The position numbers and the translations under genes were made by a program. Of a stretch of DNA of 64,000 nt, positions 1-13,100 are shown one piece after another. The stretch comes from Bugula neritina (Eukaryota; Bryozoa; Gymnolaemata; Cheilostomatida; Bugulidae). Numbering within the stretch: position 1 is the first letter of the stretch; each line of letters opens with the position of its first letter. The stretch lies in NCBI GenBank assembly GCA_964035545.1, contig OZ037768.1, positions 11,736,741 through 11,800,740 of the forward strand. The letters run 5' to 3'. The notes under the pieces are model-generated. The model did no database searches, had not been told where the DNA came from, and worked only from the letters and a program-made list of their open reading frames with translations.

Positions 1-329
1 ACAATAACAGCAGGAGGATTATCACTTCTTTGTCCTGAATTATAAGCAATCAAAATAATAACACGCGTGATTCGGAAATCTTGTTAACATCATATTAAAA
101 TATTACTTTTATTTATAAGAATAATTAGCCCCTCAATTTAATGGCAGTTAAAATAGTAAATCAGTTAAAAATATGAAAGCGATTTGAAAAGTAAAGATAA
201 TTTTTTGAAAAAACAAAATAATTATAATTGTAATGCATGCCTAATTTTTTAATATTATGTTGTTTCAGGAGTTGTCTTTACACAGTAATCATTTCAATAG
301 TTTTGAGGGAATACTTTTTATTTGAGAGT

Positions 330-1000
330 GTATTAATGTGGGTAGCCTCACTCGAAATTCGCTCACATGTTGAACAGGGAGCTGCATTGAAGCTTTTATC
401 AAGTGATCAAGTGAAATTTATATGGGAATGAAAGCTCAATATGGTGACAGTTGTTTAAACCAAAACAGAGTTTTTAAATGGGCTAACAGTTTTAAGGAAA
501 GAACGACCTCTTTAGAGAGTGAACCTGGGTCAGGTAGGCCAATAGCAAAAGAGGCGGCTAGACCAGCCAATTTGGAAACTTAGAAAAAACTTTTGTCAGG
601 GCAGTCAGGAAAGTAACAATATAGGAGAAAATTGCTAAGTTAATAAACATTTCCATTGGAACAGTGCATCTCATCTAAGTTTAGAAAGAGATTAAGTAGA
701 AGAGTATAGGCATGCAATCACACAGTGTCCATATCCACAAAGACACTGCAAGGCCATAATCTGCCACTTAAACAATTGAGACCATCAGCAAACTAGGCTG
801 GAAACTGTTGGAGCATCCTGGTCTTCCACCTTGTGAATACCATTTCTTTGGTGCTTCAAGTTCCACACCAAAGCTATTCATTCACATAGAGACTTATGAC
901 GACGTCAAAACTACTGCGAGCGAATTTTTACTGAGTCAATCTACTGAATCTTATGCTGAGGGAGTAAAAAAGATAGTGCCAAGATAAAAAAATATGTGTT
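330..1000 (+). pseudogene. Decayed mariner-like (SETMAR/GVQW type) transposase fragment
   Basis: Translation across shifted frames recalls the N-terminal helix-turn-helix of mariner-family transposases: residues such as KAQYGDSCLNQNRVFKW and a following ESEPGSGRP (about 430-550), the usual 'K..YG...V..W...FK.G..S..D.PRSGRP' pattern. Further on, about 775-985, fragments recall the C-terminal catalytic end: KLGWKLLEHPGLPPCEYHFFG and then AEGVKKIVPR. The family's 'HPPYSPDLAPSDYHLF' block normally carries a catalytic Asp; here the matching position reads Glu. Stop codons, frameshifts and a shortened middle separate the two parts, so this is a dead relic. I did not identify terminal inverted repeats around it. 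Confidence 0.6.
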
Positions 1001-1823
1001 CACTTGCCAAGAAATTATGTTGAAAATTAAAAAAAAATCAAATCTCTAACTCGATCACAACTTGACTTATAGCAAAATTATTTTTAGTTTTCGAATCGCC
1101 CACATAGTAATACAAGTTCATAAGCAGTTTTAGAATACATTAAATGCATGTAAACAATCGTAACTTATATTATAAAATATTACGAACTAACAAGGTTTTT
1201 CCTTTACCGAACAATCAATCAAATCCATCAGATTACTCATAGGTGATTACAAGTACTAAAATATATGTAGGTTTATTTTTGACAGCAGTACACTTTTAGA
1301 CTAACTTGAAAACTTTAGGATCAATAGTAACTCCAGCCAGATCGGTCAACTCATACAATTCTGTTTCTTCGACATTAAATGGCAAGCTACTGGTCAAGGT
1401 AAAAGATTCCATCACCATCATATATCCTTATGGAAGTGGGCACAGCAAGTGGCTAAAGAGCTCACTAAAATAAATAAATCACTTTTCAAGAACAAATACT
1501 GTAAGCCAAACAAATTGAGTGCTATATCAATCAAGAAGAAAATCAGAATGTATAAGACTACGCACTACTTTGAGCTTAGAATATAGAATGTCAAAAAGTT
1601 TAGTAGCTGCTTAAAAAAGACATAAAACTTTGTTATATTTAAAAAACTCAATAGTGAACTTGAAACATGGAATTGGTCTCATAATAAGAGTTGTTTAGAA
1701 TAATGAAATGTAATAGACACTTCCATAGGTCAATCAACCCAAACCTAAAACCTAAACAGTTACCAAAACAGCTAAAAATTGCACTACTTATAATTTTGTG
1801 ACACCTGGCAACTTATTTTTACA

Positions 1824-1861
1824 AAACTTTTCTATACCTGAATACAGGTATAGAAAAGTTT
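1824..1861. repeat. Perfect 17-bp inverted repeat with 4-nt loop
   Basis: Arm AAACTTTTCTATACCTG (1824-1840) is followed by loop AATA (1841-1844) and the exact reverse complement (1845-1861). It lies in intergenic DNA with no coding context. It could be the remnant of a palindromic element or a transcribed hairpin. Confidence 0.8.
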
Positions 1862-2269
1862 GAAGTATAAAAAATTCTGGTGTAGGACTATTAGTTTTTG
1901 TTAATAAAAGTGACATTATCTAGTTTATGAGATAATAATGCAAAACATGATAAACAGCAAAAAATTCTCTAAAAATTTACATCTTCAGTCAGTTTCTATC
2001 AGCATCTCACATGAATATAGATTACGTATACTTAAAATATAGCAAACTCATTACATATTGTAATTTTATACAATCATTTTGTCTAGTTATCTACATAATA
2101 TACATGAGTTGCAGGCTTTAGAGTTAGTGATATCAGCATCTCTGATAATATTCACCTGATACAATTGTCATATAAACATTAATAATAATTAATTTAATCA
2201 AAACTTAAAGATCAAATAATAATTAAAAACTATAATCACAACGACAATGACAATCATTCAATTTGATTT

Positions 2270-3560
2270 AGTCATTTACTCAGTCTCATAGTCACTATCA
2301 TAGTCAATGCCATGCTATTACTAATATTAATAACTATAAGTAATAACTAATACTCTGAGTCGTACTCATAGCCAAAGTGAAACTGAATGTGATACTGATT
2401 GTCATATAGTTACTGTTGGTGCTACAATAATATTGGTACTCATCACATTGTCAATATCATTATCATAATGATACTCATTGTGATTGTCAATGTCATTGAC
2501 TATTGAGTTTGACTTTCACTTTAACTTTAAGTTTGACATTTTCATTTTGATTTAGTAATAGTTTTACATTACTCATGAGTTTTGCGCCATAAGCTTTTGC
2601 CAGAGTGTGTGAAATTTTTGCGAGGTGAGCAACGATGCGAGGTAAATTATTCAACTATCTTATTTTTATGAATTTTCATTGTGATTTCATCCCACTTTCA
2701 GTTTGATTTTTGCAATAAACTGCTACAAAACTCGGCGGTTTCCGTTTGCTAACAAAATAGTTGACACGCGCAAGTTTGGACAATTTTGTTTGCCAACAAT
2801 GTGATGCGTGTCTACTGAGGACGCCCATATGTTTATTTATGCAATTCTGAGGTTTTTCAATCTACGCGTTTTGCCATATTGCTTCCGGTTTAGTTCACTT
2901 CTGCTCAACCTTCACGATTTGGCTTTCAGTCCCTTTCTTGCAGTTTCTCTGATGCTTTAATTTTAATACCATTTTTCGATATAACTATAAGTATACTATG
3001 ATTCATATCTGCTAAAAGCGTACTGCAGTGTTATAAACTGTAATTATTAGGTAACTCTAATACACGAACTTTCATTTAGTTGATTAGAATAAATGTCAAT
3101 TCGTTGAACTTAAAGTTAAAGTTAAACTGAAACTTGAACTTCAAGCTCATGTAATTTTATTTTTAATATTACTATTACTATTAGCCTTGGTTATACTTAT
3201 ACTTAATTATAATATTATAGTTATGCTTATAGTTGTACTATTACTATTAGTATTAGTGTTACTGTTACTCATAATTTTGCGCTTGTAGGTGTTACTGTTA
3301 GTGTTAGCAAAGTGTTCCAATTTTTACGAGGTGAGTTATACTAATACTTATACTTATAAAAAATTACTAATCAGTATCACTTAATGTTATACTAACTCTA
3401 AGTCTAACTTGTAGTTTAAGTTATTCTATTTGGATTTACTCCTAGTCCTAGTGACACCGACAGTGTTACACTTATAGTTATAAATTTGACTTACAGTTGT
3501 GAGTTACTGTTAGTGTTAGTGCTAGTGTTACTGTTAGTCTCATAGTGATAGTGAAACTGA
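2270..3560. repeat. Degenerate short-period low-complexity region
   Basis: The sequence drifts through imperfect runs of TACTATTACTATTAG, GTTACTGTTAGTGTTAG and ACTCATAGTCA-like words on both strands, with no fixed unit. Similar sequence recurs at about 30014-30840 and 43925-44800. It looks like diverged microsatellite expansion. No coding function is suggested. Confidence 0.65.
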
Positions 3561-4186
3561 ATGCGATAGTAATACTAATAGGCTACTTACTTGCTCATAC
3601 TCAGATACTTATATTGATTGTGATGAACAGATAATCTTGAAGGCAATGATTATGATAATAATAATCATAATAAATACGGTAATCACCCCTAAGGCTAATG
3701 CATTTGTATTAGTATAAGTTAATTGTAAAAGTAATATTCAAGCTCCATGATGTAATAGTCAGGATGCTATTGATAGTGATGACGATAATTGATAAGGACC
3801 CTACCATAAACATTATCAGCATTCAACAGCATCATGATTATGATGGCAATTACTATCATCAGCATCAGTAAACTCGTACATTGGTTTTAGTTTTGAAGCT
3901 AGACCTAATGGGCAATTCGTAAAACTTAATTGTTATTCTACAGTAATTTATACTCATGAAGATAGAACACTGACCTTGGGCTCAGCTTGCTTATACTGAG
4001 TAATGATTATAGTCCCATGAGTTTAGCCTTGGTTTGGTTTGTGTTATTTTAATGATATGTCCAATCAACATTTTGTATTACTTATTTTGTTTTATTCAGA
4101 CTGACATTGGTCTACAATTATATTTATACTCAGATTTTTTGAAGACAAGTCTGAATATTTATTTGTAGTTACATTTGTGGATTGAT

Positions 4187-7100
4187 ATGGGAGATACTAA
4201 ACCCAAAGCCGAGTACAAAGGCTGGATTCACAAATGGACGAATTACATAAAAGGTTACCAGAAAAGATGGTTTGTGCTTCAAAATGGCATGCTTTCTTAC
4301 TATAGGTTCGTAATTTGTTGTGTGCTTTATAATTATTGATATATAAATGCCCCCTCCTGTACTTGAATTGGCTCTAGTAACCCATAGCAGCAGCCACTAT
4401 AAATATAGGCATCACTACTTATGACAGAGTAAGACATCACAGCAGCTATAGTCGTAGTGGCTGATGATCTTGGTTTTATTGTTCTTATAGAATAGTAATT
4501 CAATTATAATAACAAAGCTGAATTTCAAAGTTCTAAAGGTATAAAAATTGCACCCTTCATAAGTAATTGTGATTATTGTAATACTAGTGACAAGCAAACT
4601 GAGAGAGATAGTAGCCTGCACTTATTATTTATGAAGAAAATTTTTTAGCAAAAACAGCTAGAATTTAGTAAAAATTTCTACTAAAAAATCCTCTATTTCT
4701 GCAAAGGTTTCGCCTATACTCTGACTCTATCTTGAGGTTAAAAAGACGAAGTTACTAAAATACCTGCTACTAGTAGGATATCTTGACAGTCTGAGTTAAT
4801 CTAGTTTTAGTGTGGAGTTTTTTAAAGCAGTTACTCTTGTTAGAATTTAGAATGATTAGCTGTTATACAAATAAACTAATTTTATAGAGACATTTCATTT
4901 TTATAGTTTGTAGACAATACAACTGTCACTGCCCTTTGAAATAATACCTATTACTTCTAAACTAATGCAAACAATTAGACACATTGGATTACATTTCTGC
5001 ACTATTCCTTATTAGTGAATTAGGATATAGGACTGATTTCATAAAAGTTGCAAATTGTAGAAAGTTCTTAGTTTTAAGTGCATTTCTAGGTATGCTATAG
5101 CATCTACACATAGAAGTAAATAAATTATACGGATGTCGGTGTGCAAAATGCATAATCTAGATTCTAGTTAGTTGCAGACTAACATAATTTTTCAAAGGCC
5201 TAATTTACATATTACTTCAATGTTGAGACTTCTGATTTCAGTTAGAAATAGTAGATGGTCATGCTCTGTAAGTACAGTTTGTAGTAATATATATTTAGAA
5301 AAATTTACAGCTTATAAGGGTAGTGGCTAATACAGAAATAAGTTATCGTGGTGATGCTCGGGTATAATTATAATAAGATACAATTCATAACAAATTCATT
5401 GTCAGAGTAGAAATTACTCAGAATAAATTTTATTGGACAACTTTTGCATTAGTTAGGTATGAGATCAAAAAGGGGTTAGAGCAGCGCTGGCGAGATCACG
5501 GTAGGATCCCCAGCAAAGGTCATTACTGGTGTTAGAAAGAGCATGCAGTCACAGTTGCTCCTGCGCCACATATGAATAAGTCTTTGAAAAAAACTCTTTT
5601 CGCAGTGATAGCGACTATAAACATGCTTGAGATGTTATCGGATCAAAGGACCCTTTGCTACTTTTAAAGTGAACCTCTCCTGTAAATGCTGCAAATTTTC
5701 TGTAAATACCTGCCCACTACAATCAGTAGGTCTTCTGCATTTCTCTGTGCTGAGACAGTCTGCATGGTTGTAGAAGTCAAACGGAGATGGGGCACACTTG
5801 CCGAGGCACCATTAACCTACTCAATGCCATTGTGCACACTGAAGACTCATGCTGCTTTGTCATCTCTAATGGTGGAGCACACACATTCCACCTGAAAGCC
5901 AGTTCTGAAGTAGATAGACAAAAATGGGTGACCGCATTAGAGCTGGCCAAATCTAATGCTATAAGGGACATCGAAGGTGAGATATTGTCATTATTGTATA
6001 TATGGGGCTGATTTCATGGATATGCTTCACTTCAAAGCATCATCTGTTATAGTATAGGTGTATGATATTATGTTGCAAATGTATACTATAATGTTGCAGA
6101 TGTATAATATAATGTTGCAGATGTATAATATTGTGTTGCAGATGTATAATATAATGTTGCAGATGTATAATATAATGTTGCAGATGTATAATATAATGTT
6201 GCAGATGTATAATATAATGTTGCAGATGTATAATATAATGTTGCAGATGTATAATATAATGTTGCAGATGTATAATATAATGTTGCAGATGTATAATATA
6301 ATGTTGCAGATGTATAATATAATGTTGCAGATGTATAATATAATGTTGCAGATGTATAATATAATGTTGCAGATGTATAATATAATGTTGCAGATGTATA
6401 ATATAATGTTGCAGATGTATAATATAATGTTGCAGATGTATAATATAATGTTGCAGATGTATAATATAATGTTGCAGATGTATAATATAATGTTGCAGAT
6501 GTATAATATAATGTTGCAGATGTATAATATAATGTTGCAGATGTATAATATAATGTTGCAGATGTATAATATAATGTTGCAGATGTATAATATAATGTTG
6601 CAGACGAAGAGGAGGATGAATCAGATGACCAGTTGAGGGAAAAGACGTTTGACCCAACGGAGATAGAGGCTAGCATCAAAACACTCAGCAGTAAGATTGA
6701 AGATCTCACAACTTGTAATACTCTTATAGTGAATCATGGCACACAGCTGCAGAGATCATTGGCTGAGTTAGATCAAATACAATCAGCGGAGGAGACAACT
6801 TCAAAGATGAAAGCTATAAATGAGCGAGCCACTCTCTTTCGAATCACTACTAATGCTATGATTAATGTAAGCTACTGATCAAATTTTCACTTCACATTGA
6901 ATTTAGAGAATAATTGTTAACTTGAAAATTGGTAATTTGACTCTTCATATTGTTGATGTTAGTTGCCACGGTGACAGCTCTTCTATTATCCCCCATGGAA
7001 GAAGTGGACTTTAGCCGGGTGCAGTATAGTACTGCCTCCGTAACTCACTAAGCTTCGGGTCCAAAACCTCAATTCGTGACATAATAGAATACCAGATTTA

Positions 7101-10100
7101 ACTTGTGAGTCCGTTAAATTCGCCCACTTTGTCCCTATACACACATACATATATAAGCCACAAAACAGAGGTCCAAGCCCTTCTCATGACCTATGGAAGT
7201 TCGTGAGAACTGGAACCGTGAGATATGAAGAGAGCACTGTATATAGTTTCATGTCTAAATTATATGCATGCAAGCACAACTGCAAATATTTAAGTTCCCC
7301 TAATTAATGTGTATGGTGTTGCCTATATTTACTTGATCAAATCTTACAAGCATCTCTTTTAATTCTTTTTATATAAACTAAACATATGACAGATTGCTGT
7401 ACATGATACCTTAAACAGTGAACCCTATAGATTGTAGTGCATGCATTTGTGTAGCAATTAGTTAGTTTATACAACTCTTATCATAATTCAACTGGTCAAA
7501 GTTTACTTTTATCAACTTTAATTTGTAATTGACCCTGTTGGACTATAATCAGTGGAGGTTGTCAGTAATTGGGTATTGCTGATGACATTGCTTGAATGTT
7601 ATTAACATAGCTTCCTATAATAGTGCTTTGTGTTATGCTGTCGGGTTTTCTATCAGGTTTATAATAGTTTTAATTGCATGTATTTCTGTTGAAGGCGAGT
7701 AAAGATTACTTAGACTTAGTAATTGCTCAGGGGAGGAAATGGCAGAGCACCCTCAAACGTGAACACGATGAAAGGTTAGCCCTGCAGTCTATGGTGGAAC
7801 ATTTAGCTAAGCAGCACAGCTCTCTGGAACACAGGGCTAGGTCTTTAGTGAAGTCACCTGAGGCTGGGAACAACACCCCTCAACCTAAACCTATCACAGG
7901 TGCTGTGGATTAAATGCTAACTCCTATAGCAATTACAAACCTATTTATAATTTATTTATCTACACTCCAGTATATTTTAAAAAAAAGGCTTGAGTAATTT
8001 TAAATGCACACAAAACAGGCTTAATATTTAGTAACTTGTGGTTGGGTTGAGCTTTCCATTGCCACTGTAAACCGTAGGTGCAAGGTGTAAGCATAAACTG
8101 GGATTGTTGTAACCCCTATAGCATTCTCCCTTTCTGCTCTATTTTCCACGTCATTTCTATTTCTAAGGATTGTAATTGCTTACTTGGCCTCATCTTTGTA
8201 TTGAGTGATAACAAACCTTAGGCCCTGGCGTCCTTCATATAATAGTCATACTATGCAGTCTACTCTGTAGTCTTATACTGTGTGAGATTTAATCTACTAT
8301 TGCAAGGAACAGCAAATTCTGAGCCTCCTGTAGTGTAGTTGGTATTTACTCATCTCTGATGTACTGAAGGCTGCTGATGGGTTTATTTGCTTCATTCAAA
8401 TGGACTTATATATTTACCCAGCAATATTATGACTAATCAATTAAATTCAGTAGCAAGATCAGTTATTCAGATTAGCGCTATTGAATAACATACTGAAAGG
8501 GTTATTTGTTATATGGTAATTCTACTAGCCTATCATAGTCTGTGAGTTTAATTTAAATTACTGGCTGACTCAAAATTGCTAAGTGTACTGTCTACCACAT
8601 GTATGTGTGTAGTAGTATCATCACTATGGTTTATGCTGTTAGTTGTGTTGTTGCAGTGACTAGTAGTGATGACGAAGATGACTTTGAGGACGCCGTGGAG
8701 GAGCAGACTGAACAGTTCACCATAGTCATGCCTAAAACTAGTCACCTCAAGGGTCACTTGTAAGTTACTATACCTTCTGTAAACAAGTTCTTACCTAGCC
8801 TGTGATCTGAACTTGGTATATTTTGAGTTTTTGGAGCTAAGGTATCGTGAGTGATAAGCTGGTGTATCATCCACTTAGTGTAAAATCAAGGGGTTTAGTT
8901 TAAGAAGTCACTTGTATTTTGAAAATAAATTTGCACAGTAATCAAAGTTAAAGTGCAAGTTAATAGTTGTTTCTGTTAACTTATTCAGTTTCTTCTAAAC
9001 TCTAAAGTAACACTAATTTCTCTGTTGAGCCATGACTACTGAACTCACTTTCGGCACACCTGTAATTTAGAGGTGAATACAAGCTTGTACCTATGTAGTG
9101 TAGCATTAGTTAGCTCCAGTACACTTGCCAGCCTTGCCCTGCAACTAAAAGTTAAACCAAGAACTGGATACTTAAAGGATTGCTCTATCTTAGTTTATTA
9201 CAATCACATTATACTTATGAACTATAATCTAATGTGTATGCAAACAATTGTGACTTTGCAAAGCGATATATGCCTAGAAAACAGCTTTTCAAAATTCCAA
9301 TTTTGAGGGAGGTAAAATTTTCAGCCATGAAAAAGAATAGCCTAATACGTGACGTGTGAACGCCAGTAACTATGCTGCACGTGCTAACTATAACGCTAGT
9401 ATTCAAGGTTGCTGAGCACAATATCAACCAATAACGCTCAAGCAGTTACAGTGCGCTATATAGGTCAACTTTGGTGCGCCCGTAATATTGCACAATCTGA
9501 CCTAGTTTAGATCGATCGCAGGCATTCATCCTAAAGAATGCATGCTTTTGCAATGCTTTTTTCTAATGGTTACAAGCAAAATATAGCCTAATGTTATTAC
9601 ATACATGTTATTTAAAATGTCAAAAAACTATAGATTAAGATAATTCACATTTGCACTTCTATAAATATACAAATTACGAGCTGAAAGATCACATCTCACA
9701 GTCATATTTCTATAGTTATTCATTTGTATAGTCACGTGACCAGCAGGAATGCTGGCGCTGTTACGTCACAGTTCCCAGCTCATTTCAAAATCGGCGTTTT
9801 GGCTGTTACCAATCTACACCCTCAACTTCAAATAACTTTTTCTACCTTTGGTCAAATGCTTTTTGTCAATGCATGCTTAGAAAAACACAATATTATGTGT
9901 GTTTGACCTAAATGGCCATTTATTAGACAAGATAGAGCAATCCTTTAAGCAAATCAGAAATCTACGTTTTTGCATCTAATAGTTAATTTGGTGTTGAATT
10001 GCAGGTCAATCATTGTTTGGCTATGTACAAGTAAAAGCAATGCTAAATTCATTTGTTAGCTAATAGAAAGTTTCATGCCTTGGGCTTGACCTGGTATTCT

Positions 10101-13100
10101 TTCAAGTGTTTGAAGGAATTCTCTTCACATCATATCACTATTTACCTAAACAACAAAGTGTGCATATTAATGGATATTTTTGCTAAACCCTAGTTTTCTT
10201 ATTTGCCTTGTTGACTGCCATACCCACGTCCTTTAACAGTATTACTTGTAATGTTTATTAGATTCCCACAGCCGTCTTTACACGGAGTATTAAGGTACTT
10301 TAGTAATTGTTTGCTCTCTTTGGTATTTTTGTATCATGTCATACTGTCTTTCTGCTTTTGATTATTGTTTATTGATTGCACTCTTAAAGTTCTAATTCAA
10401 GTTCAAATGAAAACTCTGTCTTCCACTCTAACCTAATGTGTTCTTGCTTACAGCTGTGCTATCTATTTGTATATAGTAGATTCTTGGCATGCTTATATTT
10501 TGTTGCCTACGAACCTACCAGTGGTTTGGCGATGCTAGTTGGTAGCTCCAACAACTTGTGTAGTAATAGAAAACTTTTTATTTTCGTGAAATTATTTGAT
10601 CAAATTTTAAAAGGCATGAGATAAGCTATGTTACATTATACATAAAATTAGGTAGCAGATTGCATAATCAGCTCTTTAAGAAGATACTGCAAATGCTATT
10701 AATTATTAATTATAGAAAACATATTGACTACATAACAGTTTAGATTACTATAGCATTTTTTATGGAACGTTAGATCAGTACTTTATAAATAAAAATTTTA
10801 TAAAAAATATCAAAACTGTTATATAGTCAATACGATTCTTGTAAAACTTTTTACTATAAAACAATTACTCAACATGAACGTTTACACACATGTAAATACC
10901 TATGAAATCTTATAATTTTAATAGCCTTGCATTGACCATTAATTTATTTTTTGTTGGTTATGTTGTGGGTTGTCTCCTCTATGTCCTGGTTAAAGTTGTA
11001 AGTTCCCGAGAAAACAGGTGTCCAAGGTTACAAGTGCTAACAATAAAATTGCTATGTTCCTTCCCCAACTATTCCGAAGTTATAAGATACTCTGCTTTTA
11101 CCCAATTGTCACAGTAATATAACTATCTCCTTCCACCATGGGTAGTGTGTTCAAATACCAACTAGCACTGCTAGACCTGTTGAATGGCAAGCTGTTTGTT
11201 GTAATAATGTGCCCATGATCATCTTACCAAAACATTGCTCCCTGAGTAGCGGTTAGGTATGTTCTTGTGCCAGAAATTTAAGCTTAGATTATGCTTAGAT
11301 GCTGCCTGTAGATGATTTAGACAAGTTGTCATTTCAGTACCATTTCAATCTCCAAACCATCTAAATGGTATCCTTAGAGTTTTCTACAAACTGTCATAAT
11401 TGTAATATTAGCTGTAACAGAAGACCGTTTGATTAGTTGGGTGTAAATTTTCATTTTAGCTCAAGTAGCATATATACTTGTTATTTTTAAAACACTTGAA
11501 TTTTATTTCAAACATGGCATCTAGAATGAGGCTATGTTTTAAAAAAAATCACAAGTTATCACCTACCTCTAAATAATCATGCCTGGGTGTTTTGGTAATA
11601 CATAATTACAGTAGTATAGTACAGTAGTAGTAATATGAAACAACACATTATTGTTGAAATTGGTTAATTGTTGGGTGTAATGTAGCTGTGAAGGTCACAT
11701 CGTGTTTATTAATCTTGCAGTTTCTGTTCTCCATTTTCGATAGCTTCAATTTCTCATCATGTAAACTAGAGTTGGATCTTCACTATAGACTTAGCTCTTC
11801 TTAGGCTCAGCACTTACATACACCAAAAAGACTGAGGGAAAGCTTATGGGAATAGCATAATTTCACAGTTATTATCACTACACTACTCAAATTGTTATAA
11901 TTATTTTATCATAGATGCTATCATCTATGCAATTGATTTTAAAGTTAAGAAAAACATAGGCTTTATCAGGTCAGTGCTCGAATGAATGTTAGTCCTAATT
12001 AATATTCTATCATAACGTTAACCATCACCAGTGTTGCTGGTAGCCAGTTTAATATAAGAGATGGGAAATGAAGGGAGTCACTTAAGTTGTGCTAGGTCTG
12101 ACAGAACTCCCAGCAATTCTTCTAAGTCGCATCACCAGCATGAGCGCAAAGCCAGGTAGGCATTGACCCTGTTAAGAGTCGAAGTGTTGTAGCCTGCAGG
12201 GTATAGCAGTGTGTTTGATGCTGTACTGTTGTGTCATCTGAACTGTATTAGAGATATCCTGCAGGTTGTCAATCAGCCGAGCTTTGCCTGTAGCTTTAAT
12301 GTTTCTTCTGATGTTTATTGTTGTGTCCTCGTATACATGTGCTTTTGTTCATCAGATTATAATAGATAAACGTACAGTTGTGTTCAAATATCATTGGCAG
12401 CAAACAAATGAATGTTTCATATGAGTTACAACTCTTGTGATTCACCAAGCCTCCCTGATTCTACACATTAGAGCCTTAAAGAGACATTCAGGGCAGTGAT
12501 AGTTACCAGGGTTTCAAGGGATATTATTTACTACATGTATATATTTTAGGGCTAAACAGTATAATATAGGGGCTATTATAATATTTATCTTTAAAGTAAA
12601 GGCAGGAAAATCCTCAGTAGTGTTATATATAAAAATTAGTTTCGGAACTTCACTAGAACGTGCAGAAGATATCGTGTAAAACAAACTGTATTAGTCACAA
12701 GAGGCAACACCATAGCTGAATAATACTTCCATAACTATGTTTAGTAATAATACTTGACAATGTGGGAACAACTGTGCTCATACACACTTTTCCACACTTC
12801 CCTGTTGAGTTGCAACACACGAATATGAATTTGTGTAGCAACAGCTCTGAATAAACCATACTTATCATAGTTTTCATATTAGTGGTTGCCATGTAATGAC
12901 ATTTGCTGTTTCCTTTGGTCTCACTCTAATGGAAGTTGTAAGCCATATGCAATGAGATGGAGCAGCAGTAGTTATAGACACGTTTGAAGCTGCCAAATGT
13001 TTACCTCCATCATTTTAGATTTGAATAATAGCTGTGCTTGCATAAATTTCGATTTTTCTTTAAATTTAGGAGGAATCGTTTGCTATGGGATACCCCAGTC

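Larger units (their letters stand above)
1..4186. other. Intergenic region upstream of OSBP
   Basis: No intact gene was recognised. The stretch holds a decayed mariner-like transposase (about 330-1000), a perfect hairpin (1824-1861) and a long run of degenerate short-period sequence rich in TACTATTAC, TAGTGTTAC and ACTCAT motifs (about 2270-3560). The OSBP promoter and any 5' untranslated exons should lie here, but I see no motif that places them. Confidence 0.6.
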